This document shows, piece by piece, positions 10,172 to 21,048 of a DNA stretch of 64,000 nt. The translations under genes were made by a program, and so were the position numbers. The notes under the pieces were generated by a model. The model did no database searches, was not told where the DNA came from, and was given only the letters and a program-made list of their open reading frames with translations. Source of the DNA: Lojkania enalia (lineage: Eukaryota; Ascomycota; Dothideomycetes; Pleosporales); contig ML986760.1 in assembly GCA_010094045.1 (NCBI GenBank), positions 1 through 64,000 on the forward strand, in the 5' to 3' direction. The stretch's first letter is position 1; each line of letters begins with the position of its first letter.

Positions 10172-11563
10172 TCAATCCTTGGGTGGAACTGGAGGAGGCC
10201 TGTCGTTTAACTCATACTGTTCGTAAGTGGTTGAAGTCTTTCCGGTGTTCATCGTTGACGCGAAGCTCTTTACTGACGGGGATGAGATTGACATCTCTGT
10301 TGCATGTAGAGTGATGAATTGACCAATGACGCCATTCCCTGAGCCCTGCTTCGATTGCCCTTTGTTCAAGGCCTCTCTTGTGCGGTTTCGCTGCTGCTTC
10401 GAGAAAAGGGGCCTGAGAGTGGGCAAAGAAGCGCAAACAATGCCAACGTTGACCTCCACTATTGACCAGGTGTTTATAGGCATGGACTCATAGAACGGGT
10501 CATCCGAAATCGTGAAGACGCGTAGATAATAGAGGCGAACGATCGATGCGATGGTACTGAAGACGCCGAGACCGAAGATAAAGAAAAGCGCAAGTCTGCC
10601 TTGCGTAGGTTTGGGGATAGACTTCACAAGTCTAAGAGGGATAGCAAGAATCCAAACGTCCATAATGACGTGGAACGTTGAGGTAGCTAGGTAGAAGGCA
10701 GATGAGTTTATACAGCTACCTTGGACCTCGCCTGTGAAGTCCCACAGTTTGTGTAGCGGCCTACATTGAGCAGGGACAACGATGATGACGATAAACTCCC
10801 AAGTCATTAAGAGGCACACGGTTCCTTTGCAGATTTTCTCAAACGTTTTGTCAATCGCTACGCACTGTGTTAGCTTAGCTTGTGGAGGCAACGTTATATC
10901 GCATACCTAGGCGGAGATAGATGAATAAGATGGAGACCTTGATGAGTGTTACAATTAACTTGTACACCATTATTATAGCAAGAGTATTCTAATTCCAAAT
11001 GTTAGGTGGATAAAACCAAGGGCATATTGACAAACCTGAATAGCGCTTTGCATTTGTTGTACATCCAACAGGATGCCACTGAAACCCATTTTAAATTGGG
11101 TAGCACCTGCAATAATCTCGGACATAAACACTAGCGTCAAAAACTGAAAGTAATTAGTAGATATAATTGTGGGAGGCAGGAGTGGTACCTACAGCTGCCG
11201 CTATCATCGTCCAGTCTTCGATGCCCATGTTGCGAACAATACATGCTCGTGTATATACTCGTAGCCCAACACATGCCACTAGAGATCGGATTAGCTATGA
11301 ATTTTCAATGACAATTAGTGTAACACCATACTTCCAATCGCCGTCATGACAGCTGATATGGCGACCATGAGATCAAGTCTACTTTGTTGTGCGCTGAGCG
11401 CAAACTTCGGGTCAAGATTAAACATCCGACCGTCGTCCACCATTTTTGCCTCCGAAGACGAACACTTTCTCGAAATGAACCTGAGGTGTAATTCTTTAGG
11501 CGTTGGGTGTAAAAGAACTACTCCCCGTCTTTGTATCGATGATGAATCGACAGCGTGAACCAT
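10172..11563 (-). CDS. Rhodopsin-domain (SAT4/PTH11-type) integral membrane protein, five exons
   Basis: This is a fungal seven-helix membrane protein of the family often annotated 'integral membrane protein' or 'rhodopsin domain', widespread in Pezizomycotina and mostly of unknown ligand. Exons inferred on the minus strand are 11332-11563, 11193-11278, 11036-11143, 10907-10988 and 10172-10857. Introns are 53, 49, 47 and 49 nt, and the coding total of 1194 nt gives 397 residues. Family hallmarks fall where expected: GLRVYTR and MGIEDWTMIAA across the first two helices, KVSILFIYLRL in the fourth exon, QCRPLHKLWD before the GSC-N segment, and a WSIVEVNVGIVCASLPTLRPL last helix, then a polar tail ending in PPPVPPKD. 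The start is uncertain: the ATG at 11563 or an internal ATG encoding MVDDGRMF about 40 codons later, which gives a more typical N-terminus. No cysteine-rich CFEM domain is present. Confidence 0.82.
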
Positions 11564-12900
11564 GACTCGGGAGATAGCGTCACTATCTATCCTTCCGCAT
11601 CCTTAATAGCATCAGATATAGCTGGTGAGACAATTGATGGGCTTTAGTTGCAGTGCACAATTGAATCACAAACATGAAATCCATCAGCTGCAAGTGACAA
11701 AAGTCACCAAGGCTTCAGTTCCGCAAATGATGTTAGTGCATTAAAGCCCTGGGATTGAGTACTTTTCTTGGTCAGTTAGGCGAGAATGCATGGGTTGTCA
11801 CCTGCAGATCATTCTTAGCTCAAACATGAAATTGAAACTTTCGCGTGGTTGCACTGACCAGATCTTGTTCCCTACATACCTATCGGGGACTTTGTGCACA
11901 CGCTTCAAATAATGCTTCTAATCATACGGAGCAGAATTGAGAACACTCATTTTGACAAAAGTAGAGCTACCGTACCACTACTGGCTGGTATTATTTTGCA
12001 GCTACCAGTTCTCATGTATGGTTGGTATTGCAGCAAAACCAGGCCTTAGTGCGTTAGTGTTGGTAGCTACAGCTATAGCTTGTTTCAAAATTTGAATGGG
12101 ATCCACCAGTTCGTAATAGGGGATATCACATGGTTTGATGCTTGTACCGTCGTATGTGTGTTTCAGGTGGCGCATCTTTCTTGGCGCCCATCGTAACCGC
12201 GAACGCGGTGCTGCGCTCTATTCCGACGATAATAGGAATAGATTTTCTTCTTACACATAGGTTCTCATACTGACCACATGATTTTCTGGGTTGGATTTGC
12301 AAGGCAAATCCTACGAATATTAATGGCCAAATACATATAGACCGACACGAAGCAGGCAGTACTACAACGAAATTAACTTTAGAGGCAATTCAATAATAAC
12401 GTAGGAGTAATACAGGTATTAGCTGTGACACTATCTCAACAGATTAGATGGAATGTTACTGGGGAATGCCATACTGTATAACTACTTAGGCAGCAACCGG
12501 ATAGGACCGGCCCCTGAAGTTTCTCCTTGCTTAGAGAAGTACTAACTCGGTAAAGTAAGCCACATATGAAACAGCCTCAGGATAAACTATCCCATTTGCT
12601 CCGTGTTGATACACAATTCTGTTCTGTGGATGAAGAGGTTGAAGAAATAAAAAAGTAGCTGTGTTATGATTGGCTCATCAGGCGACATCAAGTATCGGGA
12701 TGAAGTCTGATCCGTACCTTATTCCAAGGATAACGCAGTAGAACCCATTCCACTCTCGCTCACGTGGTGTATCATGATAGAAGACTCTGTTAAACTTTGC
12801 GGTTCGGATTTTGTCTTCCTTCGGAGAAATAGGGCACGCGAGGATTTGCTTGGCTAAAGCCACTGCTGGCAGAGAGCCCCGTGTTTCATCCTTACGCACC
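11564..12900. other. Intergenic; no gene seen
   Basis: About 1.3 kb of AT-leaning sequence lies between the rhodopsin-like gene's start and the transcription-factor relic. A 73-codon minus-strand frame (12678-12899) has no recognisable domain. The left part presumably carries the promoter of the rhodopsin-like gene. Confidence 0.5.
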
Positions 12901-12939
12901 CTTATGGCAGATATTGAAGAACCAGTCTGGGCCTAGGGA

Positions 12940-14772
12940 GATTCCTTCGGAGACCTTAAGCTGCCCGACATTAGTTGGAAGATCACGGCGTGCGTGGCAT
13001 GCAAGAAAAAGAAAAATGTTATATGCGGGAGTCCAGGCCTCCATGCGCTCAATGCAAGAAGCGAAACCTCTCCTGCATGGTGACTCGTAGCCTGCAGATG
13101 CTGCTGGAGGGCGATACACTGTGAATCACGTAAGGTCTCCGCCATGTGCTCCTAACTGAACTAATCAGATAGAAACAAAACATGGGAAAGAAGATAAAGG
13201 CTTGAAAAACTGGCAAATCTTTCTTCGAAGTCAATTTTATCTTAGCAATTACACTCACAAGACAGTGTTCCAGTCATCGAAGAAGGTGTCAATTGGAGCC
13301 GACAAGCATCCGAGTTTGAGGGATCTGCAGAGGAACCAATGAAGATCGTGGTTGACTCCGATTCTGGTCAAGCAGCTGCTTCTGCATCATGTATCTCTCA
13401 AACAGTGCCTTCCCAACCTCCTGTTTTCCAGGACATCATATCTCGTGGTATAATAATTCCAACAAAACCCAAGTTTAGCTCAGTACAAAGATTGGCTAGA
13501 CCACTTCCCATATTGTATCCTAAACGATTACAACACAAGACCACTGGACATAATTCGAAAGGCCTCACACCTCCTCTTAACCGCAATATGTACCGTTGAA
13601 GCCTTGCATTTAGCCTCTAAAGATTTCGACACATGTTACAAGGAGCTTGTATCCTTGAGTGCTGCGTAGGCCTTTCCAAACGCAGACGTAATCTGCGATG
13701 TTCAAGCCTTCTGAATCTGTGCATTCTAGCTCAACGATCTTTCATAGGCGCTCCTTGGAGCCGCTCTACGCATAGCGGCGGGGATGCGGCTCCACGAGGG
13801 TTTCTCAAAAGCTTTGCAAGGCAATTGCAAGCACTACTTCCACATGCGTTTGTACTATCAGGTGTATGCCATCGATCATCAATTCAGCATCTTATTCACT
13901 AGGCCGCCGATGACGACGAGTGCAAAGCCATACCAAACGTGAGAAAGTTTCTGGACTGCGAGTATGTAATAGGGGTTGATGCGCGCCTCTTAAGCCAGGC
14001 CTAGGCTAAAATCTCTGCACTAAGATGTACGACACCTCTGGCACTGATGTTTATAAACCGCTATCCGACACCGAGACCCCGGAGCTTCGACATCTAAGCA
14101 TATCGTTAGATAACCTTCGAACCGATTGGGAGGACACGTTCCTGCCAAATACACATGTGAAAATCTATCCTGGAAAGGGGTTGGACTCTAGTGCAATTTC
14201 GTAAATTTATATTTACGCTCCCATGTCTTTCACGGCGCCGGAGCTTGTCAACAGGATTTGCGATCCGTCGAGGTATATCTGAGGTTGAAGGAAACGACAC
14301 ACATCGCCGTGGTCTTAGCTCAATCCATTCTGCGCACGATTGTCCTCGATATAGAGGTGCACTCCTTCCCTAACGGCCCTCCTACCTATTTCGATATAAT
14401 GGTCGCATTCTCCGCCGTGTTCCTCTAAAGTTTCAACAAAGTCATCAGTCCTAGTACATCTAGATATCGAAGAGACCAAAAAGTTAGTCAGCGTGTTACC
14501 GTCTTGAAGCTGGTAATGGAGAAGATGCATCCACGGCACTTCCTTTTAAGTCTTACGAAATAAACAGCATCTTGCAGCGATGGTGTGAAAGTTGTGGTTC
14601 TAGATCAGTTGATACAACCTCGATCATATCTAAACATGGATTAGACAAAGTCATGCCACCCTCAGCACCTACAAATATCGGTATTAGTTGGATTGGCGAT
14701 CTTTATTCCTTGTTCATAGGCAAACACTCCTTCGGTTATCGGAACATAGCCTCTATGGAGGACTTGCACTAG
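12940..14772 (+). pseudogene. Zn(II)2Cys6 transcription factor, decayed
   Basis: Pieces of a fungal binuclear-cluster regulator can be followed in order on the plus strand. At about 12985-13085 the zinc cluster is recognisable across two frames: CVACKKKK...C in one frame, then PPCAQCKKRNLSCM after a one-base shift, with a further shift just before the first cysteine (RSRRA). At about 13625-13910 the fungal-specific TF domain reads ALLGAALRIAAGMRLHEGFS and YQVYAIDHQFSILFTRPPM, with four in-frame stops just upstream. At about 14030-14420 NFVNLYLRSHVFHGAG, a HIAVVLAQSILRTIV helix and FPNGPPTYFDIMVAFSAVFL occupy the C-terminal half, again with frame changes and a TAA where FLLK is usual. Coding-like frames continue to about 14770. 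At least three frameshifts plus several stops exclude a functional product. Confidence 0.8.
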
Positions 14773-14972
14773 CAATTCTAAATTCTAGAACAAGTAAGTA
14801 ACGATGGGGGACGTCGAGATAACTTAAAGATTGCATCTCATAGTTTTTCATTCGGTTTAATCGGGTATCATATTTCATGTGGTATTCTATCATTCTTCAT
14901 AACACGACCTTTAGGGCGTACAAGCTCGCAACATCGCCCAAAGCTATCCTATGTCAACGGGGACACGTCTGA

Positions 14973-17240
14973 TCAAGTATCCTCATCCCCATCCTCATCC
15001 GCTTCCCAGTCCAACTTCATCAGCAAGCGGTCAATGCCACCAACCCTCAGCGGCTCGTAATCGCTCTCTTGCCTTGGGTCCGCCGAACTCAAAGCTGGGC
15101 CCGTGCCTCCTCTCTCTGCGTCAATATCTCGAAGTCTAGATAAGAGAGACTTCATATCACTATCCAGTCGCCTTCTAGCACGGTCAAGTTCTCTAGCCAC
15201 ATCTTCCTCTTCTCGTTTGTAGTTCTTGGTGAAGTCTTCGACCCCGTCGTCTTCCTCAAGATCAAGATTCTGACGAATTGTTTGTAGTCGTGTCACAAAT
15301 GCCACGAGTTCATCGACATGGCTGAAGAATTCACGTATCGTTTTAGTAAAGACTACATCGGTTAAAAGAAGCGAGTATGAAATTGAGTTGAGAAATTGTC
15401 GGTGCGCAAAGGAAAGTGCCTCAGGATCGTGTTGCAATTTGTCGTTGGTCGTGGACATCCTGAATTGCCCGGAAGCATCGGATACAGTCGCGGTAGCAGA
15501 ATCTCCAAGCTTATTCAAAGTAGCACCTTGTTCTAGAGGTCCTGACACCCATTGTAGAAAGTGCTTGAACGATTCTTCCAATACGTCACCTTGGAAATAT
15601 GCCTCACTTTCGGACAGAAAGAAAATTGCTGCTGAACATGTTGCCCAAACCTTCCGGGCCTCTCGAGTTCTAGCATTATTTCTTTGGCGCCGTCTCTGCA
15701 AAATGGCCTTCCCATAAACCGAATTGCTGTATTGGTGTCCCGGAGGGGGCGGGTATTCTCTTCGGATTGAACTTTGTCTCCAAAGCTGGGCAAGATGTAT
15801 ATGCGCCCGCCGAGAGGCAAGCAGGTATGCGTTGATAAAAGAATAGACCTCAAGATCAGGCTTCGCCACAAATAAGTCGAGTGGAGACCGTATGTCCATA
15901 GTCAAGGAAGTCGGAATTGAAAGTAAGAGGTCATTAAACGATATATTTGTGAGCCTAGGTAGTGATGTAGCCAACTCCTTGGCACGTCCGGGTGTTCCGG
16001 GCCGGTTACTAGAGAAGGACTGGATCGAAAGGTGAACCATATCTGTGGCAAGCTCCAAAGCATCATCTGAAGTGTCATCTTCCCCGCTCAAAGCTGAAAG
16101 GGTTGACCAAGCTCGGGACAGAGCGTTATTAATTTCGCCTTCTTTAAGTAAAACGCCCTGTATTCCCTGTCCTGCCTTTTGTGGCGGAGCTCGATGACGA
16201 GAATGTACCTTGTCGTCTGCTTCTGCAATCAACGCAACGGCGAATTCGCCTCTTCCGAGAAGGAAAAATTGATGAAGCAGGCTTAATATCTCAACAATTT
16301 TCTCTAGAGGCAATAGATGTTGTAGGAGATTGCGAGACAAAGAAATCCTGATATTGGCAACGGCTTCGGACAGTCTGGCCGATGCGATTGGGGCAGTAAC
16401 TTGAGATAAATGTTCCAAATGCACCGGGAGAAGATCTAACTCTGATATAGTTGATGATCGCCCGGTTTGAAACTTTGATGAGCGTATTTGATTGAGCGAT
16501 TTCCCAACAAATAGTATCGAAGAAGCTGTCTGACGAGTGACGAATTTTGGTAGTAATTTGTGATCAGCAATAAAAGAGATATCATCTTCCGGCTCTCGGT
16601 GAATGAAGAAATCCGAACTTCCGAAGGAAGGTAAGCGACCATACAATAGCCATGTGGATAGTTGTCGCAACCAGGACGTTTCTGCAATAGTCCCAAGACA
16701 AATTGCCGCGCTTTCGATGTCGGGATAACCGGTCTGAGCTTCCGTTCGTAGTTTATCAATGAGTTCAGCGCCAGATGCAGCATTATTATCCGCTTTCCTG
16801 CTGGAATCGGTGGACTGTTCTGGAACGAGCATGAAATTACTGATATACCACAGCCATTCCATCAGTTTAGTCCACTCAGAGAACTCGTTCACGATGCCCG
16901 CTAGGGGAACTATATTGTAGGCGCCTACAGTAGAAGCATCCCCTTTCAAGATCCGGCTCTCAACCTCCAGGACCTTCCTTTGGAACTCATCCAGATAATG
17001 TGTTGAGATGCCAGTCGCTACGGCGCGACAGATAGATGAGGGATGCGAAGCGGCTATCTTGCCAACATGATCGCGAGTTCGGCGATGCAGGCGAGACAAG
17101 TGGGCTAGTGACGACAGCAGCTCGGCCTCAGGGGGAGACAGTAATGCCACGGAGCTCGAGGTCACGTGTGAGGCGCCATGGTGGGCATCGAAGAGCGCCG
17201 AGGGATGTCCCGACAAGGAGAGGAGGATTTCGTGGAGCAT
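14973..17240 (-). CDS. GCP4: Gamma-tubulin complex component 4 (GCP4)
   Basis: GCP4 helps assemble the gamma-tubulin ring complex, which nucleates microtubules at the spindle pole body. The open frame is uninterrupted and gives 755 residues from the ATG at 17240. The product begins MLHEILLSLSGHPSALF, matching the conserved N-terminus of GCP4 orthologues, and an upstream extension of the frame has no ATG, so I chose this start. The N-terminal GRIP1-type half and the C-terminal GRIP2-type half (which contacts gamma-tubulin) are visible as LLSLLHQFFLLGRGEFAVAL, then, near the C-terminus, FAHRQFLNSISYSLLLTD and a long charged helix. An acidic tail (WEADEDGDEDT) ends the protein. It is divergent from bioB across about 385 bp. 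It is not essential in all fungi; identity to GCP4 rather than GCP5/6 rests on the short length and the N-terminal motif. Confidence 0.88.
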   Translation of the reverse strand: MLHEILLSLSGHPSALFDAHHGASHVTSSSVALLSPPEAELLSSLAHLSRLHRRTRDHVGKIAASHPSSICRAVATGISTHYLDEFQRKVLEVESRILKGDASTVGAYNIVPLAGIVNEFSEWTKLMEWLWYISNFMLVPEQSTDSSRKADNNAASGAELIDKLRTEAQTGYPDIESAAICLGTIAETSWLRQLSTWLLYGRLPSFGSSDFFIHREPEDDISFIADHKLLPKFVTRQTASSILFVGKSLNQIRSSKFQTGRSSTISELDLLPVHLEHLSQVTAPIASARLSEAVANIRISLSRNLLQHLLPLEKIVEILSLLHQFFLLGRGEFAVALIAEADDKVHSRHRAPPQKAGQGIQGVLLKEGEINNALSRAWSTLSALSGEDDTSDDALELATDMVHLSIQSFSSNRPGTPGRAKELATSLPRLTNISFNDLLLSIPTSLTMDIRSPLDLFVAKPDLEVYSFINAYLLASRRAHIHLAQLWRQSSIRREYPPPPGHQYSNSVYGKAILQRRRQRNNARTREARKVWATCSAAIFFLSESEAYFQGDVLEESFKHFLQWVSGPLEQGATLNKLGDSATATVSDASGQFRMSTTNDKLQHDPEALSFAHRQFLNSISYSLLLTDVVFTKTIREFFSHVDELVAFVTRLQTIRQNLDLEEDDGVEDFTKNYKREEEDVARELDRARRRLDSDMKSLLSRLRDIDAERGGTGPALSSADPRQESDYEPLRVGGIDRLLMKLDWEADEDGDEDT

Positions 17241-17625
17241 GGGTGAGGAGGCGGCTCGTTGTTCCTTGGATTGGAGCGTTGGTTTGTTCGTGTCTGAATG
17301 CACTCCAGGAGCACGCTCAGGAGTTCAAAGCGACACATGGGCGGCCGCGTAGCATCGCCGAAGGTTTCGGTATAGTGAAAAGGCAACTTCGCAAAATGAA
17401 CGCGCGGTCACGGGCGCAAACACGCATGGATTCGCGTCGGTTATTGTGCCCGCACTAGTACTTTTCGGGCGGAAGGAGGGTGAACAACCGCCTTTCCCTG
17501 ATTGGCTCTCACACCTCTAAGCCACCCAAGCATATCGTGGGGCAGTCCGATACAGCCCACTCAACAATTCCGACGTTGGGCTTCAATTGTCGCTTGCCCC
17601 CCTACATCCATCCACCGCAGCCAAC
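17241..17625. promoter_or_regulatory. Shared intergenic promoter of GCP4 and bioB
   Basis: These 385 bp separate two divergent start codons, so the segment must contain both promoters and 5' UTRs. It is GC-richer than the surrounding gaps, with a NotI-type GCGGCCGC at about 17341. I see no clear TATA box. Confidence 0.6.
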
Positions 17626-18920
17626 ATGGCGAAACGGGCAATTCTACAGCCCGCTCTGGGGCTCAGTCCTCGCATCTTTGTCCGCTGGAAGAGCACTGCT
17701 CGTCCGTTCAGTACAGTGCTTGATACCCCAGTTCAAGCCCCTCAGCAAAGTACACCACCATTCAAGTCGACCTTCGAGAATGCCGTTGCAGCAACATCCC
17801 CAAGAACCAATTGGACTCGAGAGGAGATCTCAGAAATATACCACACTCCCCTAATAGAACTTACATATGCCTCTGTATGTGTATTAATTCGAGGCTTATG
17901 AAGTACGCGGATGAATTGGCTGGGAGCTGATTGAATGTCAAGGCTACCGTCCACCGACGCTTTCATAACCCTACCGCTATCCAGATGTGCACTCTGATGA
18001 ACATTAAGACCGGTGGCTGCAGCGAGGACTGTAGTTACTGTGCACAGTCTTCACGGTACAACACCGGCCTCAAGGCATCTAAGATAGTTAACGTTGACTC
18101 GGTGCTCGAAGCCGCTCGTATTGCGAAGGAGAATGGTAGCTCACGATTTTGCATGGGAGCTGCATGGAGAGACATGCGCGGCCGAAAGACGAACTTGAAA
18201 AATATCAAAGAAATGGTCAAGGGAGTCCGGGCTTTGGGGATGGAGGCTTGTGTTACGCTTGGGATGATCGATGCAGAGCAAGCCAAAGAGCTAAAGGATG
18301 CAGGATTGACTGCATACAACCACAATGTCGACACCTCTCGAGAGCACTACCCCAGCATTATTACCACACGCACCTACGACGAGCGGCTAGCGACCATCAA
18401 CAACGTACAGCAGGCTGGTATTCACGTTTGTACCGGAGGCATCCTAGGCTTGGGCGAAAAGTCCGAAGACCATGTTGGCCTCATTCACACTGTCGCTTCG
18501 CTGCCGGCCCATCCTGAGTCTTTTCCAGTCAATGCTCTCGTGCCGATCAAGGGGACGCCTTTGGGTGAGAGTAAAGCTATCTCGTTTGATGCAATTCTAA
18601 GGACCATTGCAACGGCCAGACTCGTGCTTCCAACCACCATCATTCGTCTTGCCGCAGGACGACACACCATGCGCGAAGAGAAGCAAATGATGTGTTTCAT
18701 GGCTGGTGCCAATGCTGTGTTTACCGGCGAGAAGATGTTGACCACAGCCTGCAATGGCTGGGAAGAAGACAAGGCGATGTTTGAGAAATGGGGACTGCGA
18801 CCAATGGAGAGTCATGAGACGCTTCAAGGACAGGAGGAGCTTATTCAGGAAGACACCGAAAGTACACCTGCACTTAGACAGCTTCAAGCTAGATCACAGC
18901 AGGCACAAGTATCTGTGTAG
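17626..18920 (+). CDS. bioB: Biotin synthase (radical SAM)
   Basis: Biotin synthase inserts sulfur into dethiobiotin, the last step of biotin synthesis. It has two exons, 17626-17874 and 17943-18920, around a 68-nt intron (GTATGT...AAG), giving 408 residues. The radical-SAM cysteines Cys109, Cys113 and Cys116 lie in GGCSEDCSYCAQS, preceded by the family's CTLMNIKTGG. Further conserved pieces are MGAAWRDMRGR, AYNHNVDTSREHYP, GGILGLGE, and IIRLAAGRHTM. The first 40 residues are basic, Ser/Thr-rich and lack acids until well in, as expected for a mitochondrial presequence; the enzyme's Fe-S clusters also fit mitochondria. The start is the ATG in a good context (CCAACATGG). Its stop lies only 34 bp from the convergent bioF stop, and bioDA follows, forming a biotin cluster. 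Confidence 0.96.
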
Positions 18921-18954
18921 CATGCCAATGCCAATGAATAAATCATAGGCGCGT

Positions 18955-20339
18955 TCAGAGTCGCGCGATTGCTATTATTCCACTAGTCCCGTCAGTGTCC
19001 TTAATTAAATCCCGTGATCGAGATGCAGCCCAACTTTCCATACTTCTAACCAACTTGCGTATCTCAGCTTGAGTATTTCCAGCATGCAGGCAGATTCTAA
19101 CTCTTGCAGTCCCTTCTGGCACTGTCGGTGGCATAACGGCGCGCACAATCATTCCCGCATCTTGCAAATGCTTTGCTAACCCTTTAGGGTCAGTGGCTTG
19201 AATTGAAAATATTGGTGACTTTGGACACTCTGATGGGAGGACTAACAACATCCTCAACGCTTGTGTCGATTGAGTGTTGAGCTCTTCAAATAGCGATTCA
19301 ACGAGCAAGCGGAGATGTGAGGCAAGCTAGAGCAGTGTCAATCAAAGCTCACTCGAAAAGTCTCGAGACATCATCCCACCTTTTCCGAATGGCCCTGTTG
19401 AAGCAGAAAATAAGCAGCTTTGATAGCTGCTAATGTCGGATACGACATAAAAGTGCTGTAGATCAGAGGTCGAGCATAATTGATCAGATAAAGACGAAGC
19501 AATTCCGAACCAAGTATTATCGCTATACTCTGTGAGCACAATAGTCGTACTAAAACGAGGGTAAACCCACCTCCATTGCAAGCCAGCGCCTTCCCAAACG
19601 TATGCAGCCTCACAAATATCCTCTTCTCCAGCCCGAGTTCGCATACTAAGCCCCGACCCTTTGGTCCAATAACACCAGTCGAATGCGCTTCGTCAATGAC
19701 GACGTATCCAGATCCCTTCGGGAGCACCTCATCAACAACATCGACAACCTCTTTCAAGGGAGCAAGGTCACCATCCATGCTGTACACCGCCTCCACCGCA
19801 ATTATCACATGTGCCTTCCCTTGCCTTAAGCTTTCAGATTCCCTCAGACATTGCTTAAGCACCGTTCTCAAATCTTCTACTGAATTGTGCTTGAATGGCA
19901 GACGTTTAGATGCTCTGCTCAGCCGCATACCCTCATGAACAGAAGCATGAATCAACTCATCATAAACCACGAAATCCCCCCTCTGCGGCACACATGCAAA
20001 GAACCCGGCATTCGCGTCGAACCCCGAATTGAACAACAAACCAGCCTCAGCACCGTGGAATGCCGCAATAGAACGCTCTAGCTCCTCGGCATACGCTGAG
20101 TTGCCATCCAGTAAGCGTGATCCGGTACTTCCTATCTGTGAATCTGGAATTGATGATAATCCATTTAGGAAAGCGGACCGGAGTTGAGGGGATTTGGAGA
20201 GGGAGAGGAAGTCGTTAGATGAGAAGTCGATTTTTTGGGTGTTGACGGTGAGGGTCCGGAGGATGGAGCGTTGACGACGGTTTTCTAGGGTTGTGTGGAG
20301 ATTTCTCTCGAGCGGCGATGAGGTCTTCGTGTCCTTCAT
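18955..20339 (-). CDS. bioF: 8-amino-7-oxononanoate (KAPA) synthase with PTS1-like C-terminus
   Basis: This PLP enzyme condenses L-alanine with pimeloyl-CoA (or the ACP form) to give KAPA, the first committed step of the cluster. Inferred exons are 19571-20339, 19380-19522 and 18955-19326, with introns of 48 and 53 nt and a 427-residue product. Visible family features are DFSSNDFLSLS and GSTGSRLLDGN near the N-terminus, VIDEAHSTG (about 214-222), the Schiff-base lysine Lys250 in HTFGKAL, LINYARPLIYST after the first intron, and VRAVMPPTVPEGTARVRI in the last exon. The first intron is a multiple of three and has no stop, so a retained transcript would stay open; removing it restores the usual NGAIILGSE continuity. 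The protein ends IAIARL, and ARL fits the peroxisomal PTS1 consensus, in line with reports that fungal BioF acts in peroxisomes. It is convergent with bioB and divergent from bioDA. Confidence 0.94.
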
Positions 20340-21048
20340 CTCTTCAATTGATCGATAGGAGCTGGTGGTTCAGAGAATATAGTTCTTCATGGATAACTCG
20401 ATCTAGCGGGTATCCGAGGACTCCGCGATCACAACAAGCTGGATAGTTCAATGGTAGTAGATTTTAATTCAATCTTCCCGGTACATGCCAATTGAATAAT
20501 TATGGGTTCCTGTGACGTGTTCAGAGAACTTGAACTAGTTGTTGAAGCTGAGAAGGACAGGTGCAAGGGTGTGCTGGATGTACTTCGCGTACAGCCTCAG
20601 TGGCTTTCGCACCAAGCTAATCTAGACCTAATTAATAAATTTGTTGAGTGCCGCAGTGCCGCAGCGTCGATTCTACCCTATTCGTAATTCTATTTCGAAT
20701 AGTTACCCCGGAACGATTTAAGCCCAGATACTGAGGTCGATGTATTGAGTGGGTTCTAAGAATTAAAATTTAACGGGTACAGAGCAGGCCGGACACTTAA
20801 TGTCTCCTGGGGTTTTGACGGTTAGATCGGGAGTCAATTGAACAATACAACTCCAACTATACAATTAGAGGTCGCGGCAAAATCTAAATCATCAGAAATC
20901 TAATATGTGAGAATTCTCCTTGCATCTTATTTCGACCGGTGTGTGTGTGAACCTCACCGCGGGACCCACATCCGGTTAGCTCCTACTAGCCGGGCGACCC
21001 CTCCAGCTTCAGCCCTCCATCTCGAGTCCCTTGGCACACACCGTCCCA
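20340..21048. promoter_or_regulatory. Divergent promoter region between bioF and bioDA
   Basis: These 709 bp separate the start codons of bioF (minus) and bioDA (plus), so both genes of the pathway are probably controlled from here. The middle part (about 20440-20900) is AT-rich; the bioDA-proximal 150 bp is GC-richer. A 61-codon open frame at 20502-20687 has no recognisable content. I could not identify a named operator. Confidence 0.55.

Noticed and set aside
20440..20520. tRNA-like A box (TAGTTCAATGG) in the bioF-bioDA gap
   Set aside because: It matches the A-box consensus, but no B box (GGTTCRANNCC) and no cloverleaf follow, so I do not call a tRNA or SINE.
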